Below are positions 18,938 to 27,330 of a DNA stretch of 64,000 bases, piece by piece (positions within the stretch are counted from its first letter, which is position 1; each line of letters opens with the position of its first letter). Where the stretch lies: positions 1 to 64,000 of the forward strand of contig JANYDK010000117.1 in assembly GCA_025363655.1 (NCBI GenBank). The letters are read 5' to 3'. The notes under the pieces are model-generated. The model saw nothing but the letters and a program-made list of their open reading frames with translations. It had not been told where the DNA came from and ran no database searches. Source of the DNA: Deltaproteobacteria bacterium. Lineage in GTDB: Bacteria > Myxococcota_A > Polyangia > Polyangiales > JADJMO01. A program made the translations under genes and the position numbers.

Positions 18938-18976
18938 AAATCCCCCGCCGAAAAAGCGGGGGATTTTGCTTTTTTG
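18938..18976 (+). terminator. Rho-independent terminator of the globin gene
   Basis: AAATCCCCCGC-cgaaaaa-GCGGGGGATTT stem-loop followed by tgcttttttg. Confidence 0.93.
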
Positions 18977-19030
18977 TCGACCGCGGGAAGATCGTTCGTA
19001 ACTTTTTGGTTGGAAGAGCCACGTGCTCTG

Positions 19031-19663
19031 GTGACTCGTCTTCCTGCCGCGCTGCCCTTCCCGCAGATCCTCCGCAGCGAGGAGGTCGACGCACGTGAAG
19101 CGGAGCGAGCGATCCTCGCGGCCCTCTACGCGCAGCATGGTCCGCGCGTGCATCGCTTTCTCCGCGACCTCCTCGGCGACCCGGCCCTCGCTGCCGACGC
19201 CACGCAGGAGACGTTTGCGCGGGCCTTCCACCTCTTCCCCGAGGTCCTCCGCGATCGCGAGCGCGCTGCACCCTGGCTCTTCGGGGTCGCGCGCAATGTC
19301 TCGCTCGAGCTCCGCAAGGCACGCGGGCGCGCGGGTAAGGTCTTCGTTCGCGAGCCCACCGACGGTGAAGGACACGCACACGCACACGCACACGCGGACC
19401 CTTCGCCCTCTCCGGAGACCGAGCTCTTGGGGCACGAGGCCGCTCGCATCGTCGCCGCCGCGCTCGCGAAGCTCTCGGAAGATCGCCGCGCGCTCCTCTT
19501 GCTGAGGATGGATCACGGGCTCTCCTACGACGAGATCGCGACCTCCCTCGGCTTCACGTTGGCGAAGGTGAAGGTCGAGCTCCACCGCGCGAGGGAGGTG
19601 CTCCGCGAGACCTTCCGAGCCTACGCCGATGGCGCTGCCGATACGCGGGGAGGAGCCCGATGA
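19031..19663 (+). CDS. ECF-type RNA polymerase sigma factor
   Basis: In-frame GTG at 19031 (longest ORF from 18974 would overlap the terminator); ADATQETFARAFHLFPEVL region 2 and LLLLRMDHGLSYDEIATSLGFTLAKVKVELHRAREVL region 4. Confidence 0.88.
   Translation: MTRLPAALPFPQILRSEEVDAREAERAILAALYAQHGPRVHRFLRDLLGDPALAADATQETFARAFHLFPEVLRDRERAAPWLFGVARNVSLELRKARGRAGKVFVREPTDGEGHAHAHAHADPSPSPETELLGHEAARIVAAALAKLSEDRRALLLLRMDHGLSYDEIATSLGFTLAKVKVELHRAREVLRETFRAYADGAADTRGGAR
19372..19395 (+). repeat. (ACACGC)x4 repeat in the sigma factor linker
   Basis: Encodes HAHAHAHA between sigma2 and sigma4. Confidence 0.9.
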
Positions 19664-20232
19664 GCGAGAGTTTCGAGGCGAACGAGCTGCACGAGATGCA
19701 CGGGACGGATGAGATGAGCCAACTGGACGACCTCGACGACGACGAGTCCCTCGAGCGCGAGCTCTTCGCGGTGCGCGTCGAGGTCGCGCCGTCTTTCGCG
19801 CCGTCTTTCGCGCTCGATGTCGAAGACGTCTTTCGTCGCGTCGAAGTGCAGCGCGCTCGGCTCGCCGCGGACGAGGCGGTCGTTCGCTCGCGTCCTCTGC
19901 GCGTCGCCTGGGCCGTCGCCGCCGCTGCGCTCTTCGCCACCTACCTCGGCCTCGGTCTCGGTTCTTCGGCGAGCATCATGAGAGACGGCGAAGGTGACCA
20001 AGGCTCCACGTCGCGGGCGAGCGAGGGCGATGTCTCCAGCCTCGTTTGTCGCGACGACGAGTGCGTCACGCGTCCGTGCATGAGCGTTCAGGCCGCGAAC
20101 GCGAGCCTCGCGACCACGAGCACCAAGTCGGACGATTGCGTGTCGTGGTCGTCGTCGCGCGCGGTGCCTGCACGTCGCCTCGACGAAATCGCCAGCCTCG
20201 AATCCGTAACTTTCACTCCGGCGCGGCCATGA
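19660..20232 (+). CDS. Putative anti-sigma/regulatory single-pass membrane protein with Cys-containing C-terminal domain
   Basis: ATGA overlap with sigma gene; one TM (VAWAVAAAALFATYLGLGLG), C-terminal VCRDDECVTRPC...DDC. Confidence 0.65.
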   Translation: MSESFEANELHEMHGTDEMSQLDDLDDDESLERELFAVRVEVAPSFAPSFALDVEDVFRRVEVQRARLAADEAVVRSRPLRVAWAVAAAALFATYLGLGLGSSASIMRDGEGDQGSTSRASEGDVSSLVCRDDECVTRPCMSVQAANASLATTSTKSDDCVSWSSSRAVPARRLDEIASLESVTFTPARP

Positions 20233-20251
20233 ACGTGCCGGAGGTGACGTC

Positions 20252-21526
20252 ATGCGATCGATGTTCGGGCTCGTTTTTGCGGGCATTCTCGGGTTGGGTT
20301 GTGGGCAGGTGGAGCCACGCGGGGAGCCGCCCTTCGCCGGCGCTGCGGCCGAGGGTGCGCCTTCAGCGCGTCCCGTTCGATACGCGGTGCCGATCGATGG
20401 GCTACGGGCGATCGGGCGTGAAGATGCGCCGGTCACCGTCGTCACCTTCACGGACTACGAGTGCCCGTTCTGTGCACGCGCAGAGGCGACGGTCGCCGCG
20501 TTGAAGGCCGAGCTCGGCGACGATCTGCGCGTCGTCATCGCCGAGCATCCGCTGCCGATGCACAGCAATTCGCGCGAGGCGGCGCTCGCCGCGTTGTCGG
20601 TGCCGCCTGATCGGTTCGCCGAGATGCACGCTGCGCTCTTCGCTCCGAACGCACCGCACACAGGTGAAGCGCTGGTTCATCTGGCGAGCGGGGTGGGCGT
20701 CGACGAGAGCGCGTTTCGTGCTCGATTCGCTGGAAAAGAAGCGCACGCCGCGCTCACGGAGGCCGAAGATCTGGCCGCTTCGCTCCACGTCAACGGGACG
20801 CCGACGTTCTTCGTCAACGGCATCCGCATCGATGGCGCGCAGCCGCTCGATCGCTTCGTGACGGTCGCGCGCGAAGAGTTGGCCTACGCGCGTGGCCTCC
20901 TCGCCAAGGGCATCGCACCGAATCGCGTGTACGCCGCGCTCCTCGCCGAGGCCCGGGAAAACCCACCCGCGATGCCCGCGCCTTCGCCCGCGCCCGCGCC
21001 CGAGCTCACCTTCGTTCCCGCGGCGAAGGAGACCGGCGGTGCTGCGTATCTCGGCGCCCTCGATGCTCCACGCTCGCTCGTCGTCTTCGTCGACTACGAG
21101 TGCCCTTTCTCGAAGCGTCTCGACGCGCAGCTGCGGACTTTCTCCGCCGAGCACTCCGACGTCCGCGTCGTCGTTCGCAACCGGCCGCTCTCGTTCCACG
21201 TCAACGCGCGGCTCGCGGCGCAGGCGGCGATCGCGGCCGAGCTCCAGGGAAAGCTCGAGCCGTACGCGCAGGCGCTCTACGCCCACGGCGACGCGCATGG
21301 GCGTGCCGAGCTCGTCGCCTACGCCGACCAGTTGGGCCTCGATCGAGCGCGTTTTCTCGCTGATCTCGACTCTACGGCGGTCGCCAAGCGGCTCGCCGAC
21401 GACGAAGCATGGGCGGAGAAACTGGGCGTCACCGGCACCCCCACGTCCTTCGTCGACGGCCAACGCATCGTCGGCGCCCAACCGCCGGCAACGTTCGCCT
21501 TGGCGCTGTCACGACCGAGCGAGTGA
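20252..21526 (+). CDS. Lipoprotein with two tandem DsbA/thioredoxin-like domains
   Basis: LGLGC lipobox; domain 1 FTDYECPFCAR...NGTPTFFVNG; domain 2 FVDYECPFSKR...TGTPTSFVDG. Confidence 0.88.
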   Translation: MRSMFGLVFAGILGLGCGQVEPRGEPPFAGAAAEGAPSARPVRYAVPIDGLRAIGREDAPVTVVTFTDYECPFCARAEATVAALKAELGDDLRVVIAEHPLPMHSNSREAALAALSVPPDRFAEMHAALFAPNAPHTGEALVHLASGVGVDESAFRARFAGKEAHAALTEAEDLAASLHVNGTPTFFVNGIRIDGAQPLDRFVTVAREELAYARGLLAKGIAPNRVYAALLAEARENPPAMPAPSPAPAPELTFVPAAKETGGAAYLGALDAPRSLVVFVDYECPFSKRLDAQLRTFSAEHSDVRVVVRNRPLSFHVNARLAAQAAIAAELQGKLEPYAQALYAHGDAHGRAELVAYADQLGLDRARFLADLDSTAVAKRLADDEAWAEKLGVTGTPTSFVDGQRIVGAQPPATFALALSRPSE

Positions 21527-21537
21527 AAGAAACGTCG

Positions 21538-21620
21538 AACGAGAAGCTTCTCGTTTCGCCAAAGATTGCCACGCAACTTTGGCCGCTTCGGTCAATCTCG
21601 CTTCGCTCGGTTGCCGAAGC
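21538..21620 (-). repeat. Copy B of dispersed structured intergenic element
   Basis: Reverse complement matches copies A and C; contains perfect palindrome AACGAGAAGCTTCTCGTT (21538-21555). Confidence 0.92.
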
Positions 21621-23698
21621 TAGAGCGCACCACGGATCGCCAGAGACGGTCCGTGGAAGACGTCGACGCCGCCGAAATCGGTGCGGCGTTCGGCGCCGGC
21701 GTCGCTGTTGTTGCGATGAATCGAGGTGTAAATGACGTCGGCGCGATAGAGCGCGCGGAGGTCGAGGCGCACCCGACTTCCCCGCGGCAGGAGTCGCCAG
21801 CGCAACCCGAGACCGAGGCCGCCGTTGAAGACGAACGCCGTCTCGTGGAAGTCTTCGTGGTTCGCGGCGACGTCGCCGCCGAGCGGATCTTTCAGGAAGT
21901 AGAACGAGCTCGGCCCTGCGCCGCCGAAGAGGGCGACGTCGAGGAAGGGCGAGAAGCGCGGCGCCTCGCCGACGCCGAAACGCGCGGTGCCACCGGCCAT
22001 GTAGTACCGCGACGTCACGTTCTGCGCCGGGCTCTCGCGCGAGAACGTGAAGGCCTTCACGTTCGGATCGGCCGAGGTGTTGGTGAGCTCGTAGAGAATG
22101 CGCGGCAGCGTGTATTTCACGTAGCGCACGCCGACGACGAGCTCTTCCATCCAGGCCTTCATCGACGCGTCGCCGACCGCCCAGAGAATGTCGTAGCCGA
22201 CGTCGACCTGCGTGTACTGGAGCTTGAGGGGCGAGGTGTCGATGACGTTGTCGACGTTGGTCGCCTGCACCTTGCGCACTTCGCCGGCCGTGAAGGTGGC
22301 GATTTTCGCGGAGCTGCGGATGCCGAGGATGCCGAGTCCGAAGTCGATGACGTCGCTGGCGGCGCCGTGGATGCCGAGCTGCGAGGTGAGCGACGTCTGC
22401 TCGATGGTGCCGCCCGAGCTGAACGCGCGGTCGGTCGAGTAGCCGAAGCCGAGAAAGCCGGCCGACGGGAGGTTGATGGCGTCGAAGGTGATGTCGAGGC
22501 GCGCGGAGGCGAGGATGATCGGCTTGACCTTGTAGTCGAGCTTGAACGACCTCCCGCGGTAGTCGAGCGTCTCCTTGCCGTTGTCGTACGTCTGCTGCGC
22601 CTGGAGCGGCACGTTGTTGTAGATGAAGGCCTCGCCGCCGGCCTTGAGATCGATGCGGAAGCTGTCGAGCGTGATGCCGACGATTTGATCGACGACGCTC
22701 TCTTTGAAGAGGAACCCCGGAGAGTCGTCGACGTCTTCCTTGAAGGCCCGCGCGAGGATGTTGGTCATTCCCTCGAGGAGCGGGATTTGCCGGCTGATTC
22801 GCTCTTTGATCGACGCGATGTACGCCGGCAGTTGCCACGCCTGACGAATCGCCTTCAGCGAGGGGTGCTCGACCAGATCTTTCGGCGCATCGGGCAGCGA
22901 ACGCACCGTCTGGATGGCGATGATCGGCGCGAGCGCGAGCGCTTCGAGCTCGAGACGGAAGGCCACCGACAACGCGGTCAGCGCCTCGCGCGCCACCTGC
23001 GCCCGCGCCTCGGTGTCGAGCTGCGCATCACTGGCCAGCAGCTCGGCGTCGCGCGTGATGTCGCGCTTCGAAGCGTCGACCGCCGCCGCCGCAGCCGAGA
23101 CCTGACGCTGCTTCTCGTAGAGCTCGGGCGCCCGCTTCTTCTTGTCGTCTTCGCTCGCCGAGGCGAGCTCGTCGTCGAGCTCTTTGTGCGCCTGCACCGC
23201 CTTGCCGAGCGCGTCGATGGCGTCGCGGTAGGCCGTCCAATGCGCTTTCACGAGCGGCGCGCGCGGCACGAGCCCGGCGACGGCGTCGAGGATCGACGGA
23301 TACATCGCCTTCTCGGGCGGCGGCGCGTACTCGCGCAACGTCTGCTCGATGTAGAGGCGGTAAATCTTGAGGATGGGGACTTCGAACTCGCCGGTGTTGT
23401 ACGGCGCGCTCTCGAGGATCTTCTCTTTGACAGCGCGCGCGTCGGCCTCGCGAAGCGGCAGTCGTCGCACCCAGAGATCGCCCGGGGTGTAGGGCGACCC
23501 GACGAGAATGCGATCGACGAGCTCGAGGGTTCGCGCCAGATCTTCCACGCGATCGAGCGACACCCGGAGACTCGCGTCTTCGTGGGCATAGGCACGCACC
23601 GCGCGGACGTTTTGCTGCACTCCGCAGCCGAGCGCGAACGGCGCTGCGAGGACCGCGCCGCAGAGCATCGCGCGCATCATCTGGCTACGCCTCTTCAT
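21620..23698 (-). CDS. Large lipoprotein of unknown function, helical N-terminal and beta-rich C-terminal region
   Basis: Start at MKRRSQ; FALGCGVQQ lipobox; strong coding frame to TAG at 21620. Confidence 0.75.
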   Translation of the reverse strand: MKRRSQMMRAMLCGAVLAAPFALGCGVQQNVRAVRAYAHEDASLRVSLDRVEDLARTLELVDRILVGSPYTPGDLWVRRLPLREADARAVKEKILESAPYNTGEFEVPILKIYRLYIEQTLREYAPPPEKAMYPSILDAVAGLVPRAPLVKAHWTAYRDAIDALGKAVQAHKELDDELASASEDDKKKRAPELYEKQRQVSAAAAAVDASKRDITRDAELLASDAQLDTEARAQVAREALTALSVAFRLELEALALAPIIAIQTVRSLPDAPKDLVEHPSLKAIRQAWQLPAYIASIKERISRQIPLLEGMTNILARAFKEDVDDSPGFLFKESVVDQIVGITLDSFRIDLKAGGEAFIYNNVPLQAQQTYDNGKETLDYRGRSFKLDYKVKPIILASARLDITFDAINLPSAGFLGFGYSTDRAFSSGGTIEQTSLTSQLGIHGAASDVIDFGLGILGIRSSAKIATFTAGEVRKVQATNVDNVIDTSPLKLQYTQVDVGYDILWAVGDASMKAWMEELVVGVRYVKYTLPRILYELTNTSADPNVKAFTFSRESPAQNVTSRYYMAGGTARFGVGEAPRFSPFLDVALFGGAGPSSFYFLKDPLGGDVAANHEDFHETAFVFNGGLGLGLRWRLLPRGSRVRLDLRALYRADVIYTSIHRNNSDAGAERRTDFGGVDVFHGPSLAIRGAL

Positions 23699-23953
23699 CT
23701 TCACGCGAACCGTACCAGAGGTGAGCGAGCGCTTGCGGCGGCATCCCCATTGCCCCGCACACGCCCGAAAAAGCACCGACTTTGGACGGTCGCCGAGCGG
23801 TCTCATTCACCACGTTCGTGGCCACGGTGTCCTCCCTCGAGAAGCGGGAAGTGCGTCATCCCATCGCCGCCCCGCGTTGTGCGCGATCGCAACGTTCGTC
23901 CAAAAACCTTACTGTTCGCGAGCAGAAGAATCTTGCGCTTGGAGTCGCGGGCC

Positions 23954-24286
23954 GTGACCTCGCGCAATTCCCTGCACGAAACCATTAACCATCAGGCCCG
24001 GCTGGCCGTACCGAAAGGCGTGCGGGTCGTCATCCACTCTTCTCAGCCCTTCGAATCGGTCACCTCCAACCCCCTCGGGAAGGACCAGGCGCCTCACAGC
24101 ATCTGGACATGGTCCGACGGCAGTTGGCTCCTCGTTCGTTTCCTCGACGACGGCGGCAACATCGCCGTCACGAGTCCGACGATCTCTGCCGCGCTCCTCG
24201 AGAGCGGTGAGATGTTGGTCGTTCGCGTCGACCCCGTCGTGCTCCGTTCGGAGCAGGCCAACGATCGTCGATCCCAACTCCTGTGA
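23954..24286 (+). CDS. Small hypothetical protein (GTG start)
   Basis: In-frame GTG; NSLHETINHQARLAVPKGVRVVIHSSQPFESVTSNPLGKDQAPHSIWTWSDGSWLLVRFLDDGGNIAVTSPTI...; end of the 906-aa ORF, downstream of the antisense gene. Confidence 0.55.
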   Translation: MTSRNSLHETINHQARLAVPKGVRVVIHSSQPFESVTSNPLGKDQAPHSIWTWSDGSWLLVRFLDDGGNIAVTSPTISAALLESGEMLVVRVDPVVLRSEQANDRRSQLL

Positions 24287-24424
24287 GCCTCTCGATGCAC
24301 TCGAGATCGCTCTGCCTGCGTCCGCCGACTCCCGACGAGTGAGTTCGGCGAGGTGTGCCTGTGCGACGTCGCGTCGCGGTCCGATCTCGCTGGCGGAAGC
24401 CGCTCGACGGCGCTAAAGCGCGCC

Positions 24425-27016
24425 ATGCATAAGCGCACGCTGCTCCTCGGCTCCCTCGCAGCTCTCACGATGGCGTGTGGAGGTTCCGACGACGTCGCCC
24501 CGGTCGATGACACCGGCGTCGACGCGGCGATCGACTCGACCGTGGGCGACATTGGCACCGACTCCAGTGACTCGGGCAGCGATACGGGCACCGACTCCCG
24601 CGGCGACCTGGGCGTCGACGCGCCGCGCACCGATGCCGACGTCGGTGTCGACTCGGGCGACTCGGGCGACACCGGTACGCCGATCACCCCACTCTCCCCC
24701 GGAGACGCCGGTTGCACGGTGACCAAGGGCGACGCGGACAAGCTCTACGTGACGGGCGTCGCGCTCCTCCAACCTGCTCCTCTCGCCGCGGGTGAGCTCC
24801 TGGTCGTCGGTGACAAGATCACCTGCGTCGGCGCGAGCTGCGCATCGGCGACGGGCGCCTCGACGGCGACGAAGATCGCCTGCACCAAGGGCATCGTCCT
24901 CCCGGGCTACGTCGACGCACACAACCACGTCGACTGGAACGTCCTTCCGACCTGGCGTCACTCGCAGTATTTCGAGGACCGCTACCAGTGGCGCGGCTCC
25001 GACGCCTACAGCAAGCAGATCGCCGCCGCGCACACGGCCATCGGCGGCGCGCTCGAATGTCCCGCGGTGAAGTACGCCGAGGTCCGCGCCATCGTCGGTG
25101 GCACCACGTCGATTCAAGGCACTGCCGTCAGCGCCGGCGCGATCCCCTGCATTTCCGGCCTCGTTCGCAACATCGATCTCGGTGGCACGGCGGCCGCTCT
25201 CGGCGTCGGCCCCGCCGAGACCGACATCAACATGGTGACCTCGATCGCCACCGCCAAGACCGAGCGCGACAACGTCTACACGTCGGGCAAATCGATCGCC
25301 TACATCCCGCACGTCGGCGAAGGCTACGATCGCCCGCAGCGCGGCGAGTTCGACGCCGACGAAGGGCACTCGTTCTACGGCTCCAAGAGCGCGTTCATCC
25401 ACTCGGCCGGCGGCCGGGCGCGCGAGTACGTGAAGATGGCAGCGACGGGCACCAAGCTCATCTGGTCGCCCCGCTCCAACCTCGAGCTCTATGGTGACAC
25501 CGCGCACGTCGCCATCGCCAAGCACCTCGGCATCGAGATCGCCCTCGGCTGCGACTGGTCGCCGTCGGGTAGCTGGCAGATGACCGAAGAGCTCCGCTGC
25601 GCCCGCGAGGTCGACGAGACCAGCATGGGCAAGAACTTCACCGAGGACGACCTCATCTTCATGGCCACCGCCGCCTCGGCCGATGCGGTCGGCGTCGGGG
25701 ACAAGGTCGGTCGTCTCGCCGTCGGCTACGTCGCCGACTTCCAAATCGTCTCTGGCGACATCACCAAGCCTTCGCACTCGGCGATCGAGGCCGGTCCCAA
25801 CGAGACCGCGCTCGTCGTCATCGGCGGCAAGCCGCAGTACGGCGAGGCCAAGCTCCTCGACGCGCTCGTCGACACCGCCCTCTGCGACGACGTTCCGCTC
25901 TGCGCCGGCGTCACCAAGAAGGTCTGCGTTCGCGCTGTCGCCGCCGACGACACGCTCCCCGCGCTCACCAAGAAGCTCTCCGACGCGCTCGTCGCGGCCA
26001 AGGCCAAGGCCGCCGTCGCCGATCAGTTCGAGTTCGAGGTCGCGCCGTTCGCGCGCTGCGTGTTGCCCTTCACTTGCAAGCTCGGCAACGACGCCTATAC
26101 CGGCAAAGCGACCACCGGTGACAGCGACGGCGATGGCACGCCCGACACCAAGGACAACTGCCCGACGCTCTTCAACCCGCACCAGGACGACTTCGACGTC
26201 GACGGTAAGGGCGACGAGTGCGACGAGTGCCCGAACAAGGCCGGCACCGACTGCGGCCTGACCGATCTCGACGGCGACGGCACGCCCAACGCGACCGACG
26301 TCTGCCCCTTCACGGCGGGCACCACCGCCGACGTCTGCGCGCCGTGCGGCACCGCCACCACCGCCTGCGCCATCGACGAGATCGCCACCCTGCGCGATCC
26401 GAGCAAGCCGATCCGCATCGAGGTCGGCGCCAACGGGGCCTTCAAGGGCCTCACCGTCCTCGGCCTCTGGAAGTCGGGCACCAACAACGGCGCGTTCCTC
26501 CAGTCCGCGCTCGGCAACAAGTACGGCGGGCTCTTCTACTTCAACGGCACCGCTGCCGCGCCGACGGTCGCGGTCGGTGACATCGTCGACGTCGCCGGCC
26601 AGTACACGGTCTTCGACGGCCTCGCCGAGATGCAGAAGAGCACCACGACGCCGCTCACCCTCACCAAGACGGGCACCGGCACCGATCCGACGCCGACGCT
26701 CGTCTCGGTGAGCGAGATCTGGACGGGCGGGCCGCGCTTCGAGGAGCTCGTGGGGACTCTCATCGAGCTCCACGACGTCGCAGTGCGTGCCGACACGACC
26801 TTCCCCGAGGTCAACATCGGCGACGACGCCGGCGCCTTCGGTGGCACGCTGCGCCTCGCCGGCAGCGCGTACGGGCTCGCGGCCCCCTGCGCCGGCACGA
26901 CGTTCACCAAGCCGACTGTCGGCACCAAGTACGCGAAGATCGTCGGCCTCCTCGACCGTCGCAACAGCCTCGCGAAGATCCTCCCGCGTTGCGCGAGCGA
27001 GCTCGTCACGAAGTGA
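24425..27016 (+). CDS. Lipoprotein metal-dependent amidohydrolase with TSP3-like repeats and C-terminal beta domain
   Basis: LTMACGGSDD lipobox; VDAHNHVDW, HVGEG, FIHSAGG, LGCDWSPSGS metal-site motifs; DSDGDGTPDTKDNCPTLFNPHQDDFDVDGKGDECDECP and DLDGDGTPNATDVCP TSP3-like repeats. Confidence 0.88.
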   Translation: MHKRTLLLGSLAALTMACGGSDDVAPVDDTGVDAAIDSTVGDIGTDSSDSGSDTGTDSRGDLGVDAPRTDADVGVDSGDSGDTGTPITPLSPGDAGCTVTKGDADKLYVTGVALLQPAPLAAGELLVVGDKITCVGASCASATGASTATKIACTKGIVLPGYVDAHNHVDWNVLPTWRHSQYFEDRYQWRGSDAYSKQIAAAHTAIGGALECPAVKYAEVRAIVGGTTSIQGTAVSAGAIPCISGLVRNIDLGGTAAALGVGPAETDINMVTSIATAKTERDNVYTSGKSIAYIPHVGEGYDRPQRGEFDADEGHSFYGSKSAFIHSAGGRAREYVKMAATGTKLIWSPRSNLELYGDTAHVAIAKHLGIEIALGCDWSPSGSWQMTEELRCAREVDETSMGKNFTEDDLIFMATAASADAVGVGDKVGRLAVGYVADFQIVSGDITKPSHSAIEAGPNETALVVIGGKPQYGEAKLLDALVDTALCDDVPLCAGVTKKVCVRAVAADDTLPALTKKLSDALVAAKAKAAVADQFEFEVAPFARCVLPFTCKLGNDAYTGKATTGDSDGDGTPDTKDNCPTLFNPHQDDFDVDGKGDECDECPNKAGTDCGLTDLDGDGTPNATDVCPFTAGTTADVCAPCGTATTACAIDEIATLRDPSKPIRIEVGANGAFKGLTVLGLWKSGTNNGAFLQSALGNKYGGLFYFNGTAAAPTVAVGDIVDVAGQYTVFDGLAEMQKSTTTPLTLTKTGTGTDPTPTLVSVSEIWTGGPRFEELVGTLIELHDVAVRADTTFPEVNIGDDAGAFGGTLRLAGSAYGLAAPCAGTTFTKPTVGTKYAKIVGLLDRRNSLAKILPRCASELVTK

Positions 27017-27079
27017 GCAGTTGAAGAGCCAGTGCGACGGCCCAATTCGCGCAGCCGAACGTCACCGCTGTCTCCACGC

Positions 27080-27094
27080 TGCACGAGTCGTGCA
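27080..27094. promoter_or_regulatory. Operator-like perfect palindrome TGCACGA-g-TCGTGCA
   Basis: 7-bp arms around one central base in the intergenic region. Confidence 0.35.
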
Positions 27095-27123
27095 ACGCGC
27101 GTGCTGTCATCGGCGCATGACGA

Positions 27124-27150
27124 GTCGAGAAATCGTGCTGATTTCTCGAC
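27124..27150. other. Perfect 11-bp stem-loop between the amidohydrolase and the 35-aa lipopeptide ORF
   Basis: GTCGAGAAATC-gtgct-GATTTCTCGAC; no T-tract after it. Confidence 0.7.
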
Positions 27151-27209
27151 GGCTGCGCGGCTGCGCCTTCACGACCACTCCTGGCATCACGTGTGCTGAA
27201 GGGGATGGC

Positions 27210-27317
27210 ATGAAGAACACCCTCCGCCTCACCCTCATCCTCGGAATCCTCGCCGCCCTCACCGTCTCGACGACCGGCTGCGACCTCGGGTCGATCCTCG
27301 GAAGTCTCGGCATCTGA
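27210..27317 (+). CDS. 35-aa predicted lipopeptide
   Basis: MKNTLRLTLILGILAALTVSTTGCDLGSILGSLGI; signal peptide plus lipobox-like Cys. Confidence 0.5.
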   Translation: MKNTLRLTLILGILAALTVSTTGCDLGSILGSLGI

Positions 27318-27330
27318 CGGCGCCGTCGAT

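Noticed and set aside
21566-23950. Body of the 906-aa + strand ORF
   Set aside because: Antisense to the lipoprotein gene; only the distal 23954-24286 part is plausible
24413-26773. 786-aa minus-strand ORF
   Set aside because: Antisense to the amidohydrolase with intact metal motifs
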